Source of the DNA: Bradyrhizobium xenonodulans
Lineage (GTDB): Bacteria > Pseudomonadota > Alphaproteobacteria > Rhizobiales > Xanthobacteraceae
NCBI RefSeq assembly: GCF_027594865.1
Contig: NZ_CP089391.1
Location: forward strand, 5,610,501 to 5,674,500
Length of the DNA stretch: 64,000 nucleotides
Direction: 5' to 3'
The notes beneath the pieces were generated by a model. That model ran no database searches. It was not told where the DNA came from and saw only the letters and a program-made list of their open reading frames with translations. Of the stretch, positions 17,067-25,619 are shown in pieces; position 1 is the stretch's first letter, and each line of letters starts with the position of its first letter. A program made the position numbers and the translations under genes.

Positions 17067-18146
17067 ATGATGAGGAAATCACTTCTTGCGCTGGCCGCCG
17101 GGCTGTTGCTTGCCGCAAGCGTCGGTGCAGCCTCCGCCGCCGACAAGCTGAAAGTCGGCTTCATTTATCTGGGTCCGATCGGAGATCTGGGCTGGACCTA
17201 CCAGCACGAGCAGGGGCGGCTGGCGCTGGTGAAGGAGCTGGGCGACAAGATCGAGACCACCTATCTCGAGAACGTGCCCGAAGGCCCCGACGCCGAGCGC
17301 TCGATCGAGCAGCTCGTCCGCGCCGGCAACAAGCTGATCTTCACGACGTCGTTCGGCTACATGGACCCGACGCTGAAGGTCGCCAAGAAATATCCGAACG
17401 TGCATTTCGAGCACGCCACCGGCTACAAGCGCAATCCGAACATGTCGACCTATTCGGCCAAATGGTATCAGGGCCGCTACATCCAGGGCCTGATCGCGGC
17501 CAAGATGTCGAAGTCCGGCGTGCTCGGCTATATCGGCTCGTTCCCGATTCCGGAGGTCGTCTCCGGCATCAACGCGACGATCCTGGCGGCGCAGACCATC
17601 AACCCGAACATCAAGGTCAAGATCATCTGGGCCAACACCTGGTTCGATCCGGGCAAGGAAGCCGACGCCGCCAAGGCCCTGATCGACCAGGGCGCCGACG
17701 TGATCATGCAGCACACGGATTCGCCCGCCGCGATGCAGATTGCCAGCGAACGCGGCAAACTCGCCTTCGGCCAGGATTCCGAGATGATCAAGTTCGGGCC
17801 GAAGACCCAGCTCACCTCGATCCTCGACACCTGGGGCCCCTATTACATCGAGCGCGTCAAGGCCGAGCTCGCCGGAACCTGGAAGTCCGAGGACAGCTGG
17901 GGCGGCCTCGACAGCCACATGTTCGCGATGGCGCCCAATACCAACATGCCTGACGACGTGAAGAAGATGGCCGAGGATGCCCAGGCCGCGATCACCTCGG
18001 GCAAGCTGCATCCGTTCAAATGCCCGATCGTTGGGCAGGACGGCAAGCCGGTCGAGTGCAAGGGCGGCGATCACCTCGACGACGGCCAGATCCTCGGCAT
18101 GAATTTCTACGTCAAGGGCATCGACGACAAGCTGCCGGGCAAGTAG
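17067..18146 (+). CDS. BMP-family ABC transporter substrate-binding protein, system 2
   Basis: Periplasmic binding protein, 359 aa, with a Sec signal peptide (MMRKSLLALAAGLLLAASVG, cleavage after ASA near residue 23). The mature start DKLKVGFIYLGPIGDLGWTYQHEQG and TTSFGYMDPTLKVA are family motifs. Two in-frame ATGs (17067, 17070) follow GGAG at 17058-17061; either spacing works. It is only distantly similar to the system 1 protein: it keeps FGYMDP where system 1 has FGYYNP and has an extra cysteine-containing C-terminal stretch (FKCPIVGQDGKPVECKGG). That pair of cysteines may form a disulfide. The ligand is probably a purine or nucleoside different from that of system 1. Confidence 0.88.
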   Translation: MMRKSLLALAAGLLLAASVGAASAADKLKVGFIYLGPIGDLGWTYQHEQGRLALVKELGDKIETTYLENVPEGPDAERSIEQLVRAGNKLIFTTSFGYMDPTLKVAKKYPNVHFEHATGYKRNPNMSTYSAKWYQGRYIQGLIAAKMSKSGVLGYIGSFPIPEVVSGINATILAAQTINPNIKVKIIWANTWFDPGKEADAAKALIDQGADVIMQHTDSPAAMQIASERGKLAFGQDSEMIKFGPKTQLTSILDTWGPYYIERVKAELAGTWKSEDSWGGLDSHMFAMAPNTNMPDDVKKMAEDAQAAITSGKLHPFKCPIVGQDGKPVECKGGDHLDDGQILGMNFYVKGIDDKLPGK

Positions 18147-18197
18147 CACGCTTCTTGCATTGCCTAAATCACCTGCTCCTCCCGGAGGAGGTTCGGA

Positions 18198-18248
18198 GGG
18201 GGTGGCCAGAAGCACCCGGCACTTGTGGTCGCCCCCTCTTTCTATTTT
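18198..18248 (+). terminator. Rho-independent terminator after importer operon 2
   Basis: Stem 18198-18208 (gggggtggcca) pairs with 18226-18236 over 11 positions, two of them G-U, with a 17-base loop. It is followed by tctttctatttt (18237-18248). It sits 51 bases after the binding-protein stop and just before the end of the convergent deaminase gene. Confidence 0.75.
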
Positions 18249-18256
18249 CGCCTGGC

Positions 18257-19606
18257 TTACCCCGCCTGCATGGCCCGCGCCGCGGAACTGTGGCGGCGGA
18301 TGAGGTCGGCGACATCGAGGCCCGGGATCGCGCCGCCGATCACGGCCCATTGTCCTGCGACCATCACCCGATCGGCCCGATGCGCCCCGCACAGCACCAG
18401 TGCGGCCAAGGGATCGCCGTGGCCGGAGAAGCGCAGCTCGTCCAGCTTGAACAGTGCGAGATCGGCGGCCTTGCCGACGGCGATCTCCCCAAGCTCTGGC
18501 CGGCCGACGCACGCCGCCGAGCCCTTGGTGGCCCAGCGCAGCGCGTCCTTGTGGCTGACCTTGGTCACGCCGTAACGCGCCCGTTGCAGCAGGAACGCGG
18601 CTCGCACCTCCTGCATCAAATTCGATCCGTCGTTCGACGCGGAGCCGTCGACCCCGATCCCGATGCCAACGCCGGCCTCCTCCATCTCGCACACGGGACA
18701 ACAGCCGGATGCCAGCAGCTGGTTGCTGCACGCGCAATGGCTGATGGTGGTCCTGGCCTTGCCGAGCCGCTTCATCTCATCGGCATTGAAAAAGATGCCG
18801 TGGGCGAGCCAGGTCCGCGCGTTGAGCCAGCCACATTGCTCGAGATAGTCGAGCGGACGGCAGCCATACATCTCTTGGCAGAATTTGTTCTCGTCCTCGG
18901 TCTCGGCGAGATGCGTGTGCAGGCGCACGTCGAGCTTGTCGGCAAGATCGGCGGTGGCGCGCATCAGGGAGGTCGTCACCGAGAACGGCGAGCAAGGCGC
19001 CAGCGCGATCTGCACCATCGCATCCGCACCGCGCTGATGATGCTTGGCGACCACGCGCGCGCTGTCGGCGAGGATAGTGTCCTCGTCCTGCACGACGCTG
19101 TCAGGCGGCAGACCGCCATCGCGCTGCGACAGGTTCATCGAGCCGCGCGTGAGCAGCACGCGCACGCCGAGACGTTTTGCGACACCGATCTCGATGTCGA
19201 CCGCGTCTTCAAGTCCGGCCGGGAACACGTAGTGATGATCCGTCGTGGTGGTGCAGCCAGAGAGCAGCAGCTCGGACATCGCCACGGTAACGCCGAGCTC
19301 GAGCCGCTCCGGTGTCAGCTTCGCCCAGACCGGATAGAGCGCCTGAAGCCAGGGAAATAGCTCGCGGTCCATCGCCGCCGGCAGTGCGCGCGTCAGCGTC
19401 TGGTAGAAGTGGTGGTGGGTGTTGATCAGGCCCGGCAGTACGACGTGCTCGCCCGCGTCGAACATTGCGACATCCGCCGTCTCAGGCTTGCCGCCGGCCG
19501 GCACGAGTTCGACGATCCGACCGTTCTTTACCACGATCCCGCGCTCGGCACCGTCGGCGAGGATGGCCAGGGGATCCCTGATCCAGATCGGCTTTGCGTC
19601 ACTCAT
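18257..19606 (-). CDS. 8-oxoguanine deaminase (amidohydrolase superfamily)
   Basis: Predicted to convert 8-oxoguanine to urate and ammonia; relatives also take guanine or related azines. It is 449 aa, the normal length. Metal ligands and family motifs: NTHHH near residue 63, LHTHLAET, and GVDGSASND. The substrate-loop sequences RGSMNLSQRDGGLPPDSVV and APCSPFSV match the 8-oxoguanine deaminase group as I remember it and separate it from chlorohydrolases such as AtzA/TrzN. ATG 19606 is preceded by a sigma-54 promoter on the minus strand. Its product, urate, enters the same pathway as the divergently encoded xanthine dehydrogenase. Confidence 0.85.
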   Translation of the reverse strand: MSDAKPIWIRDPLAILADGAERGIVVKNGRIVELVPAGGKPETADVAMFDAGEHVVLPGLINTHHHFYQTLTRALPAAMDRELFPWLQALYPVWAKLTPERLELGVTVAMSELLLSGCTTTTDHHYVFPAGLEDAVDIEIGVAKRLGVRVLLTRGSMNLSQRDGGLPPDSVVQDEDTILADSARVVAKHHQRGADAMVQIALAPCSPFSVTTSLMRATADLADKLDVRLHTHLAETEDENKFCQEMYGCRPLDYLEQCGWLNARTWLAHGIFFNADEMKRLGKARTTISHCACSNQLLASGCCPVCEMEEAGVGIGIGVDGSASNDGSNLMQEVRAAFLLQRARYGVTKVSHKDALRWATKGSAACVGRPELGEIAVGKAADLALFKLDELRFSGHGDPLAALVLCGAHRADRVMVAGQWAVIGGAIPGLDVADLIRRHSSAARAMQAG

Positions 19607-19642
19607 GATCCCGCTTCTCCTCTCGTCCGCTGACGACAGGCC

Positions 19643-19658
19643 TGCAAGCCGGACGCCA
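19643..19658 (-). promoter_or_regulatory. Sigma-54 promoter of 8-oxoguanine deaminase
   Basis: On the minus strand the site reads TGGCGTC-CGGC-TTGCA, with GG at 19657-19656 and GC at 19645-19644, exactly 10 bases between. The -12 half is perfect; the -24 half keeps TGGC. The expected start near 19632 is about 26 bases ahead of the ATG at 19606. It is back-to-back with the xanthine dehydrogenase promoter, only 42 bases away. Confidence 0.78.
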
Positions 19659-19697
19659 GCCGGAACACCGTCCCGCTACGACTTTGTTTGTTGCGAC

Positions 19698-19714
19698 TTG
19701 GCTCCGGTCTTGCA
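19698..19714 (+). promoter_or_regulatory. Sigma-54 promoter of the xanthine dehydrogenase operon
   Basis: The site reads TTGGCTC-CGGTC-TTGCA, with GG at 19700-19701 and GC at 19712-19713, exactly 10 bases between. Start expected near 19725, 34 bases before the ATG at 19759. The longer open frame that begins at 19684 would put its start codon upstream of this promoter, which supports ATG 19759. Confidence 0.78.
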
Positions 19715-19758
19715 AGACTCGTCTATACGATTCACCGGGCGGAAGCTTTGGCGCAGCC

Positions 19759-20586
19759 ATGGATTTGAATACCATCACGACGGTGGCCCATCCGCAAACA
19801 CGCGCGGAGCTGCCCGCCTGGACGGCAGGCGATGCCTGGCTCGCCGGCGGCACATGGCTGTTCTCCGAGCCGCAGGTCCATTTGAGGCGACTGATCGATC
19901 TCACCGATCTGAAATGGCCGGCGCTGACGATCACGGATAGCCATCTCTCTGTCGCCGCCACCTGCACCGTTGCACAGCTCGATGGTTTCGTCTGCCCGCC
20001 CGATTGGCTCGCAGCCCCCCTGATTGGCCAGTGCTGCCGCGCTTTCCTTGCGTCGTTCAAGATCTGGAAGACCGCGACGGTCGGTGGCAATCTCTGCATG
20101 TCGCTGCCGGCGGGACCGATGATCTCGCTCACGGCGGCGCTCGACGGCGTCTGCACCATCTGGAAGGCCAGCGGCGGCGAACAGAAGATTCCGATCGTCG
20201 ATTTCGTCATCGGCAACCAGCGCAACCGCCTGACGCCGGGCGACCTGATCCGGCAGATCGATATCCCGGTTGCCGCGCTGAAGCGCCGCACGGCCTTTCG
20301 CCAGATCTCGCTGGCGCCGGTCGGCCGCTCGGCGGCGCTTCTGATTGGCAGCCTCGATGCCGGCGGCACGCTGACGTTGACGGTCACGGCATCTACGGTG
20401 CGGCCGATCCAGCTGCCCTTCTCCAAGGCCCCGGATGCGAGTGCACTTCGTGACGCGATCGCGCAGCAGATCACGGACGATCTGTACCACACCGACATCC
20501 ACGGCAAGCCGCTCTGGCGCAAGCACATGACGCTGCGGCTTGCCGAAGAGATTCGCAGCGAACTTCTCGGGGCAACGTCGTCATGA
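19759..20586 (+). CDS. Xanthine dehydrogenase-type FAD-binding subunit
   Basis: FAD domain subunit of a molybdenum hydroxylase, 275 aa, the usual size for a separate CoxM/XdhB-like flavoprotein. Seen: AGGTWLF (equivalent of the AGGTDL flavin loop), TVGGNLCMSLPAGPM (the TIGGN pyrophosphate-binding loop) and a C-terminal CO_deh_flav_C-like segment. It passes electrons from the Fe-S centres to NAD+ or another acceptor. The downstream Mo/Fe-S gene starts in its stop codon (ATGA overlap at 20583), so the two are made together. Substrate assignment to xanthine rests on context. Confidence 0.85.
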   Translation: MDLNTITTVAHPQTRAELPAWTAGDAWLAGGTWLFSEPQVHLRRLIDLTDLKWPALTITDSHLSVAATCTVAQLDGFVCPPDWLAAPLIGQCCRAFLASFKIWKTATVGGNLCMSLPAGPMISLTAALDGVCTIWKASGGEQKIPIVDFVIGNQRNRLTPGDLIRQIDIPVAALKRRTAFRQISLAPVGRSAALLIGSLDAGGTLTLTVTASTVRPIQLPFSKAPDASALRDAIAQQITDDLYHTDIHGKPLWRKHMTLRLAEEIRSELLGATSS

Positions 20587-23306
20587 GCTTCGAGGTCAAC
20601 GGCACACCGTTTTCGCAACAGCCGCGCGCCGGCCAGTGCCTGCGCACCTTCCTGCGCGAGCTTGGCCATTTCGGCGTGAAGAAGGGTTGCGATGCCGGCG
20701 ATTGCGGCGCCTGCACCGTGCTGCTCGACGGCGAGCCGGTGCATAGCTGCCTGATCCCGGCGTTCCGCGCCGAGGGGCGCACTGTGACCACGATCGAAGG
20801 CCTCGGCGGTGAGCACGGCGCGCATCCGATGCAGCAGGCCTTCCTCGATGCGCAAGGCTTTCAATGCGGCTTCTGCACGGCCGGCATGATCCTGACCTGC
20901 GCCTCGCTGAACCAGGCGCAGCGCACCGACCTCGGCGTGGCGTTGAAGGGCAATATCTGCCGCTGCACCGGCTATCGTTCCATCGAGGACGCGCTGCTCG
21001 GCAAGACCAATGTCGAGGAGCGCGTCGAGGCTGGCACCGCCTTCGGCCGCAGCCTGCCGGCGCCGGCGGGCCCTGACATCGTGCGCGGCAAGGTGCGCTA
21101 CACGTTCGACACGCAGATTGACGGCCTGCTGCACATCAAGCTGCTGCGCTCGCCGCACGCCCACGCGAAGATCGTCGCGATCGATACGTCGGAAGCGCTG
21201 AACGTTTCCGGCGTGCATGCGGTGCTGACGCATGAGGATGCGCCGGCTGTCCTGATCTCGACCGCGCGGCACGAGAAGGACTGGATGGATCCCGAGGACA
21301 CCCGCATCCTCGACGACGTCGTCCGCTTCATCGGGCAGAAGGTCGCCGCCGTCGTCGCCGAGAGCGAGGCTGCCGCTGAGGACGCTTGCCGGCGGCTCAA
21401 GGTCACTTACGAGATCCTGCCTGCGCTGATCGATCCGGAGCAGGCCATGGCGCCGGGTGCGCCAATCATCCATCCTGACCGCACCACCGCGAACCGCATC
21501 GCCGATCCCCAGCGCAACCTTGCCGCGGAGACGCATGGCGAATTCGGCGATGTCGCGGCTGCGCTCGTCACATCCGCTGTCACCTATGAGGGCACCTTCC
21601 ACAGTCACCGCGTGCAGCATGCCGCACTGGAGACCCATGGCGGCCTCGCCTGGCTCGATGATGCGGGTGTGCTCAACGTCCGCACCTCGACGCAGGTGCC
21701 GTTCCTGACCCGGCGCGCGCTGTCCGACATCTTCCAGCTTCCCATGGACAAGGTCCGCGTGTTCTGCGAGCGCGTCGGCGGCGGGTTTGGCGGCAAGCAG
21801 GAGATGTTCGTCGAGGACATCCTGGCGCTTGCCGCACTGAAGACCGGGCGTCCGGTGAAGCTCGAGCTCACCCGCGAGGAGCAGTTCATCGCGACCTCGA
21901 CGCGGCATCCGATGCGGGTCCATATCAAGGCCGGCGCCGACGCCGAGGGCAAGCTCACCGCGCTCCAGCTCGACGTGCTCTCCAACACCGGCGCGTACGG
22001 CAATCACGCCGGCCCCGTGATGTTCCACTCGCTGTCCGAATCCATCGCCGTCTACAATTGCCCGAACAAGCGGGTCGACGGCTACGCCGTCTACACCAAC
22101 ACGGTGCCGTCGGGCGCGTTTCGCGGCTACGGCCTGCCGCAGACGCAGATCGCGATCGAAGCCGCGATCGACGAGCTGGCACGGCAGCTCGGCATCAGCC
22201 CTGCCGAGATGCGCCGGCGCAATGTCGTCAAGCCCGGCGATCCCATGCTGTCGCCACCGCCGTCCGAATTTCACGACGTGCTCTACGGTTCCTACGGTCT
22301 CGACCAGTGCCTCGACCTCGTCGAGCACGCGATGCAGGCCGACGGCCCGCAGCCGGAGCTGTCGCCGGAATGGCTGATCGGCGACGGCGTCGCGCTGACC
22401 ATGATCGACACGGTGCCGCCGGCCGGCCACCTCGCGGACGCGACGATCGCGCTCAACGACGACGGCGGCTTCGATCTCACCGTCGGCACCGCCGAGTTCG
22501 GCAACGGCACCAGCACCGTGCACCGGCAGATCGCAGCGACGACGCTTGCGACCACCGTCGACCGCATTCACTTGCGCCAGTCCGACACCGCCCATGGCGG
22601 CCATGACACCGGCGCCTATGGCAGCGCCGGCACCTTCGTTGCCGGCAAGGCAACGCATGCGGCAGCCATGCAGCTCGCGACCGAATTGAAGGCGGCGGCC
22701 GCCGGCGCGTGGCTGTGCGATGCCGCGAGTTGCACGCTCGACGACGAGGCCGTCGTCAGCGGTGTGCGGCGCATGCCTTTTACGGAGCTCGCCAAGCTCG
22801 CGCGCGATCGCGGCGCGCCGTTCGCAGGCGCCGGCAATTCGACTGGCACCCCGCGCTCGGTCGGCTTCAACGTGCAGGGCTTTCGTGTCGCCGTGAACAA
22901 GGGCACCGGCGAGCTCAGGATTCTCCGGAGCGTGCATGCGGCCGACGCGGGCGTCGTCGCCAATCCCATGCAGTGCCGCGGCCAGGTCGAGGGCGGTGTT
23001 GCGCAGGCGCTCGGGGCCGCACTCTACGAAGAGATGGTGATCGACGCTGAGGGACGTGTCACCAACCCGAAATTCCGCGACTACCACCTACCCTCCTTCG
23101 CCGACGTTCCGCGGACGGAGGTCTTTTACGCCGATACATCCGATACGATCGGGCCGCTGGGCGCGAAGTCGATGAGCGAGAGCCCGTACAATCCGGTCGC
23201 CGCCGCACTCGGCAACGCCATCGCGGATGCCACCGGCATCCGCTTCACCGCACCGCCCTTCAAGCCGGACCGGCTGTTTCCGGCGCTGCACGACAAGTTT
23301 GGTTAG
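20583..23306 (+). CDS. Fused [2Fe-2S] and molybdopterin subunit of xanthine dehydrogenase-type enzyme
   Basis: The protein is 907 aa: an N-terminal [2Fe-2S] module (about residues 1-150) joined to a complete Mo-binding module (about 165-907). First cluster motif GCDAGDCGACTVLLDG; second cluster CGFCTAGM plus CRCTGY. The Mo module has GGGFGGKQE, the FRGYGLPQTQ segment and the catalytic-Glu motif GAKSMSESPYNPVAAAL near the C-terminus. Bacterial XDHs usually fuse [2Fe-2S] to FAD with Mo separate, or keep three subunits; here the Fe-S module is fused to Mo and FAD is separate. Xanthine/hypoxanthine oxidation is inferred from the urate-pathway neighbours; another N-heterocycle hydroxylase is possible. 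Confidence 0.85.
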   Translation: MSFEVNGTPFSQQPRAGQCLRTFLRELGHFGVKKGCDAGDCGACTVLLDGEPVHSCLIPAFRAEGRTVTTIEGLGGEHGAHPMQQAFLDAQGFQCGFCTAGMILTCASLNQAQRTDLGVALKGNICRCTGYRSIEDALLGKTNVEERVEAGTAFGRSLPAPAGPDIVRGKVRYTFDTQIDGLLHIKLLRSPHAHAKIVAIDTSEALNVSGVHAVLTHEDAPAVLISTARHEKDWMDPEDTRILDDVVRFIGQKVAAVVAESEAAAEDACRRLKVTYEILPALIDPEQAMAPGAPIIHPDRTTANRIADPQRNLAAETHGEFGDVAAALVTSAVTYEGTFHSHRVQHAALETHGGLAWLDDAGVLNVRTSTQVPFLTRRALSDIFQLPMDKVRVFCERVGGGFGGKQEMFVEDILALAALKTGRPVKLELTREEQFIATSTRHPMRVHIKAGADAEGKLTALQLDVLSNTGAYGNHAGPVMFHSLSESIAVYNCPNKRVDGYAVYTNTVPSGAFRGYGLPQTQIAIEAAIDELARQLGISPAEMRRRNVVKPGDPMLSPPPSEFHDVLYGSYGLDQCLDLVEHAMQADGPQPELSPEWLIGDGVALTMIDTVPPAGHLADATIALNDDGGFDLTVGTAEFGNGTSTVHRQIAATTLATTVDRIHLRQSDTAHGGHDTGAYGSAGTFVAGKATHAAAMQLATELKAAAAGAWLCDAASCTLDDEAVVSGVRRMPFTELAKLARDRGAPFAGAGNSTGTPRSVGFNVQGFRVAVNKGTGELRILRSVHAADAGVVANPMQCRGQVEGGVAQALGAALYEEMVIDAEGRVTNPKFRDYHLPSFADVPRTEVFYADTSDTIGPLGAKSMSESPYNPVAAALGNAIADATGIRFTAPPFKPDRLFPALHDKFG

Positions 23307-23328
23307 GCATGTTTCGGGGGACTCATCC

Positions 23329-24726
23329 ATGGCCAGCGAAACCCATCCCGTCGACGAGGTCCTGCCGGTCCCGCGCCTGTTGGCGCTCGGGCTCCAACAT
23401 GTGCTCGTGATGTATGCCGGCGCGGTCGCGGTACCCCTGATCATCGGACGCGCGCTCAAGCTGCCGCCGGAGGATGTCGCCTTCCTGATCAGCGCCGATT
23501 TGTTCGCCTGCGGGCTCGCGACGCTGGTGCAATGCCTCGGCTTCCCCGGCGTCGGCATTCGCCTGCCCGTGATGATGGGTGTGACGTTCGCTTCGGTCGG
23601 CCCGATGCTGTCGATGGCGGCCGCCCCCGATATCGGCCTGCTCGGCATCTACGGTTCCGTCATCGTCGCGGGCCTGTTCGGCATCATCGTCGCGCCGTTC
23701 GTCAGCCGGCTGCTGCCGCTGTTCCCTCCCGTGGTCACCGGCAGCATCATCCTGATCATCGGCATCTCCCTGATGCGCGTCGGCATCAACTGGGCCGGCG
23801 GCGGCCTGCCGACGCTGACCAGGATGGTCGACGGCGTCGCCGGCAGCTTTCCCAATCCGGCCTATGGGCAATTGCAGGGCCTCGGCATCTCGCTGTTCGT
23901 GCTGCTGTTCATCCTCGGCCTGATCAAATGGGGCACCGGCTTCCTCGCCAACGTCTCCGTGCTGCTCGGCATCATCGCCGGCGCCATGCTCGCGAGCATC
24001 CTGGGCGTGATGCATTTCGACAAGGTGGCCGCGGCGTCCTGGGGCGCGCTCATCGTCCCGTTCCGCTTCGGCATGCCGCAATTCCATCTGGTGCCGATCA
24101 TCACCATGTGCGTCGTCATGATCGTGGTGATGATCGAATCGCTCGGCATGTTCCTCGCGCTCTCCGACATCACCGGCAAGGCCGTCGACCGCGAAGCGCT
24201 GAGCCGGGGTCTGCGCGCGGACGGCGTCGGCACGCTGCTCGGCGGCATCTTCAACACCTTTCCCTACACCTCGTTCTCGCAGAATGTCGGCCTCGTCTCG
24301 GTCACCGCCGTGCGCTCGCGCTGGGTGACGGTGACGGGCGGCTGCATCATGCTCGTGCTCGGCCTGTTGCCGAAGCTCGCCGCGCTGGTCGAGGCGGTGC
24401 CGCTGGTCGTGCTCGGTGGCGCGGGCCTCGTGATGTTCGGCATGGTGGCGGCGACAGGCGCGCGCATCCTTACCTCGGTCGATTTCCGCAACAACCGCTA
24501 CAATCTCTTCATCGTAGCCATCTCGCTCGGCTTCGGCCTGATCCCGCTCGCCGCACCCGGCTTCTTCCGGAATTTGCCCCATGATCTCCAGCCGCTGCTG
24601 GAGTCCGGCATCCTGCTCAGCGCGATCGCCTCGGTGCTGCTCAACGCGTTCTTCAACGGTTTGAGCGGCGGCGCGACAGTGGAGGCGGACGCGGCGACGG
24701 TCGCCTCATCCGCGCAACACGTCTAG
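23329..24726 (+). CDS. NCS2-family purine permease (urate/xanthine type)
   Basis: Inner-membrane proton symporter for urate, xanthine or uric-acid-like purines, 465 aa with about 14 hydrophobic segments. The NAT signature appears as SQNVGLVSVTAVRSRWVT, with the upstream VMIESLGMFLALSDITGK helix. ATG 23329 (MASETHPVDEV) follows GGGGGAC and lies 22 bases after the xanthine dehydrogenase stop, so it is probably in that operon. It ends 4 bases inside the convergent uraD fusion gene. The NAT motif begins with Q-N as in purine rather than ascorbate members. Confidence 0.87.
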   Translation: MASETHPVDEVLPVPRLLALGLQHVLVMYAGAVAVPLIIGRALKLPPEDVAFLISADLFACGLATLVQCLGFPGVGIRLPVMMGVTFASVGPMLSMAAAPDIGLLGIYGSVIVAGLFGIIVAPFVSRLLPLFPPVVTGSIILIIGISLMRVGINWAGGGLPTLTRMVDGVAGSFPNPAYGQLQGLGISLFVLLFILGLIKWGTGFLANVSVLLGIIAGAMLASILGVMHFDKVAAASWGALIVPFRFGMPQFHLVPIITMCVVMIVVMIESLGMFLALSDITGKAVDREALSRGLRADGVGTLLGGIFNTFPYTSFSQNVGLVSVTAVRSRWVTVTGGCIMLVLGLLPKLAALVEAVPLVVLGGAGLVMFGMVAATGARILTSVDFRNNRYNLFIVAISLGFGLIPLAAPGFFRNLPHDLQPLLESGILLSAIASVLLNAFFNGLSGGATVEADAATVASSAQHV

Positions 24727-25619
24727 CTGCCGCGATAGGTCGAGTAGCTCCAGGGCGTAACCAATAGCGGCACGTGATAGTGCCCCTCTGGCTCGCTGAC
24801 CGCAAAGCGCAGCGGGATCTGGTCGAGGAACGGTGGGTCGGACAGCGGCACGTTGCGCTCGGCGTAGTATTTGCCGACGCTGAATCTGAGTTCGTAGCGG
24901 CCGATCGGCAGCGGGCGCCCGCCGATCAGCGGCTGGTCGGTGCGGCCATCCGCATTGGTCACTGCCCGCGCGATCACGCGGCTCTCGCCGAGCGCCGCAA
25001 GCTCCACGAGCTCCACCGGAATGCCGGGCGCGGGCTTGCCGACGTGGTTATCGAGCACATGGGTCGAGAGCCGGCCGTGCACCTTGAGCTTGTCATCGAC
25101 GATGACGAGCTGATCGAGCCGCAGTGCGGAGATGCGGCCGATCTCCTCGATCGCGCGGCGCGTCTCGGTTTTTGCAATGTTGAGCAACCGCGTCTCGAAG
25201 TCACGCAGCACGGAATCCTTGGTGTGACGGCGCACGCAGACGATGTAGGGGAAGCCGAACTTGTCGCGATAGGCGTTGTTGACGCGCTCGAACGCGGCGT
25301 ATTCGGCCTCCGACAGCCGGTCGAGACCGGCGCTGTTCTGCTCATCGGTCGATTCAGCGGTGAGACCCGCCGCGCGCTGGGTCTTGTTGGCGAGATCGGG
25401 ATGCGCCCGGATCAGCGCCATTTGCACGTCGGGTTCGGCAGCCTGAATCACCGCCATCAGCGCGGCGTGCAGCCCATTGATGCCGGCGAACGGCCGCTTG
25501 CCGGCGAGCTGCTCGGCGATCCACGGCGAATATTCGACGACGTTGGCAAGCGCCGCGACGAAGTCGGCTTGGCTTGCAGCATTGAGATCGGCGAGCGAAA
25601 TCTGCGGCATCGTCCTCAT
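24723..25619 (-). CDS. uraD: Bifunctional OHCU decarboxylase / 5-hydroxyisourate hydrolase
   Basis: Two consecutive steps from 5-hydroxyisourate to S-allantoin in one 298-aa protein. The N-terminal half (about 1-165) is OHCU decarboxylase (UraD) with IRAHPDLANK holding the active His. The C-terminal half (about 180-298) is the transthyretin-like HIU hydrolase, with LSTHVLDNHVGKPAPGIPV and the diagnostic C-terminus YRGS. This is the same domain order as plant allantoin synthase. ATG 25619 overlaps the puuE stop as ATGA, so it is the coupled start; a Met three codons later (25610) is also possible. Long upstream extension of the frame overlaps puuE and is not real. Confidence 0.92.
   Translation of the reverse strand: MRTMPQISLADLNAASQADFVAALANVVEYSPWIAEQLAGKRPFAGINGLHAALMAVIQAAEPDVQMALIRAHPDLANKTQRAAGLTAESTDEQNSAGLDRLSEAEYAAFERVNNAYRDKFGFPYIVCVRRHTKDSVLRDFETRLLNIAKTETRRAIEEIGRISALRLDQLVIVDDKLKVHGRLSTHVLDNHVGKPAPGIPVELVELAALGESRVIARAVTNADGRTDQPLIGGRPLPIGRYELRFSVGKYYAERNVPLSDPPFLDQIPLRFAVSEPEGHYHVPLLVTPWSYSTYRGS

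Noticed and set aside
19599..23087. 1162-codon open frame antisense to xanthine dehydrogenase
   Set aside because: It mirrors the codon pattern of the strongly supported FAD and Mo genes on the other strand, has no domain or start signal, and is a G+C-driven shadow.
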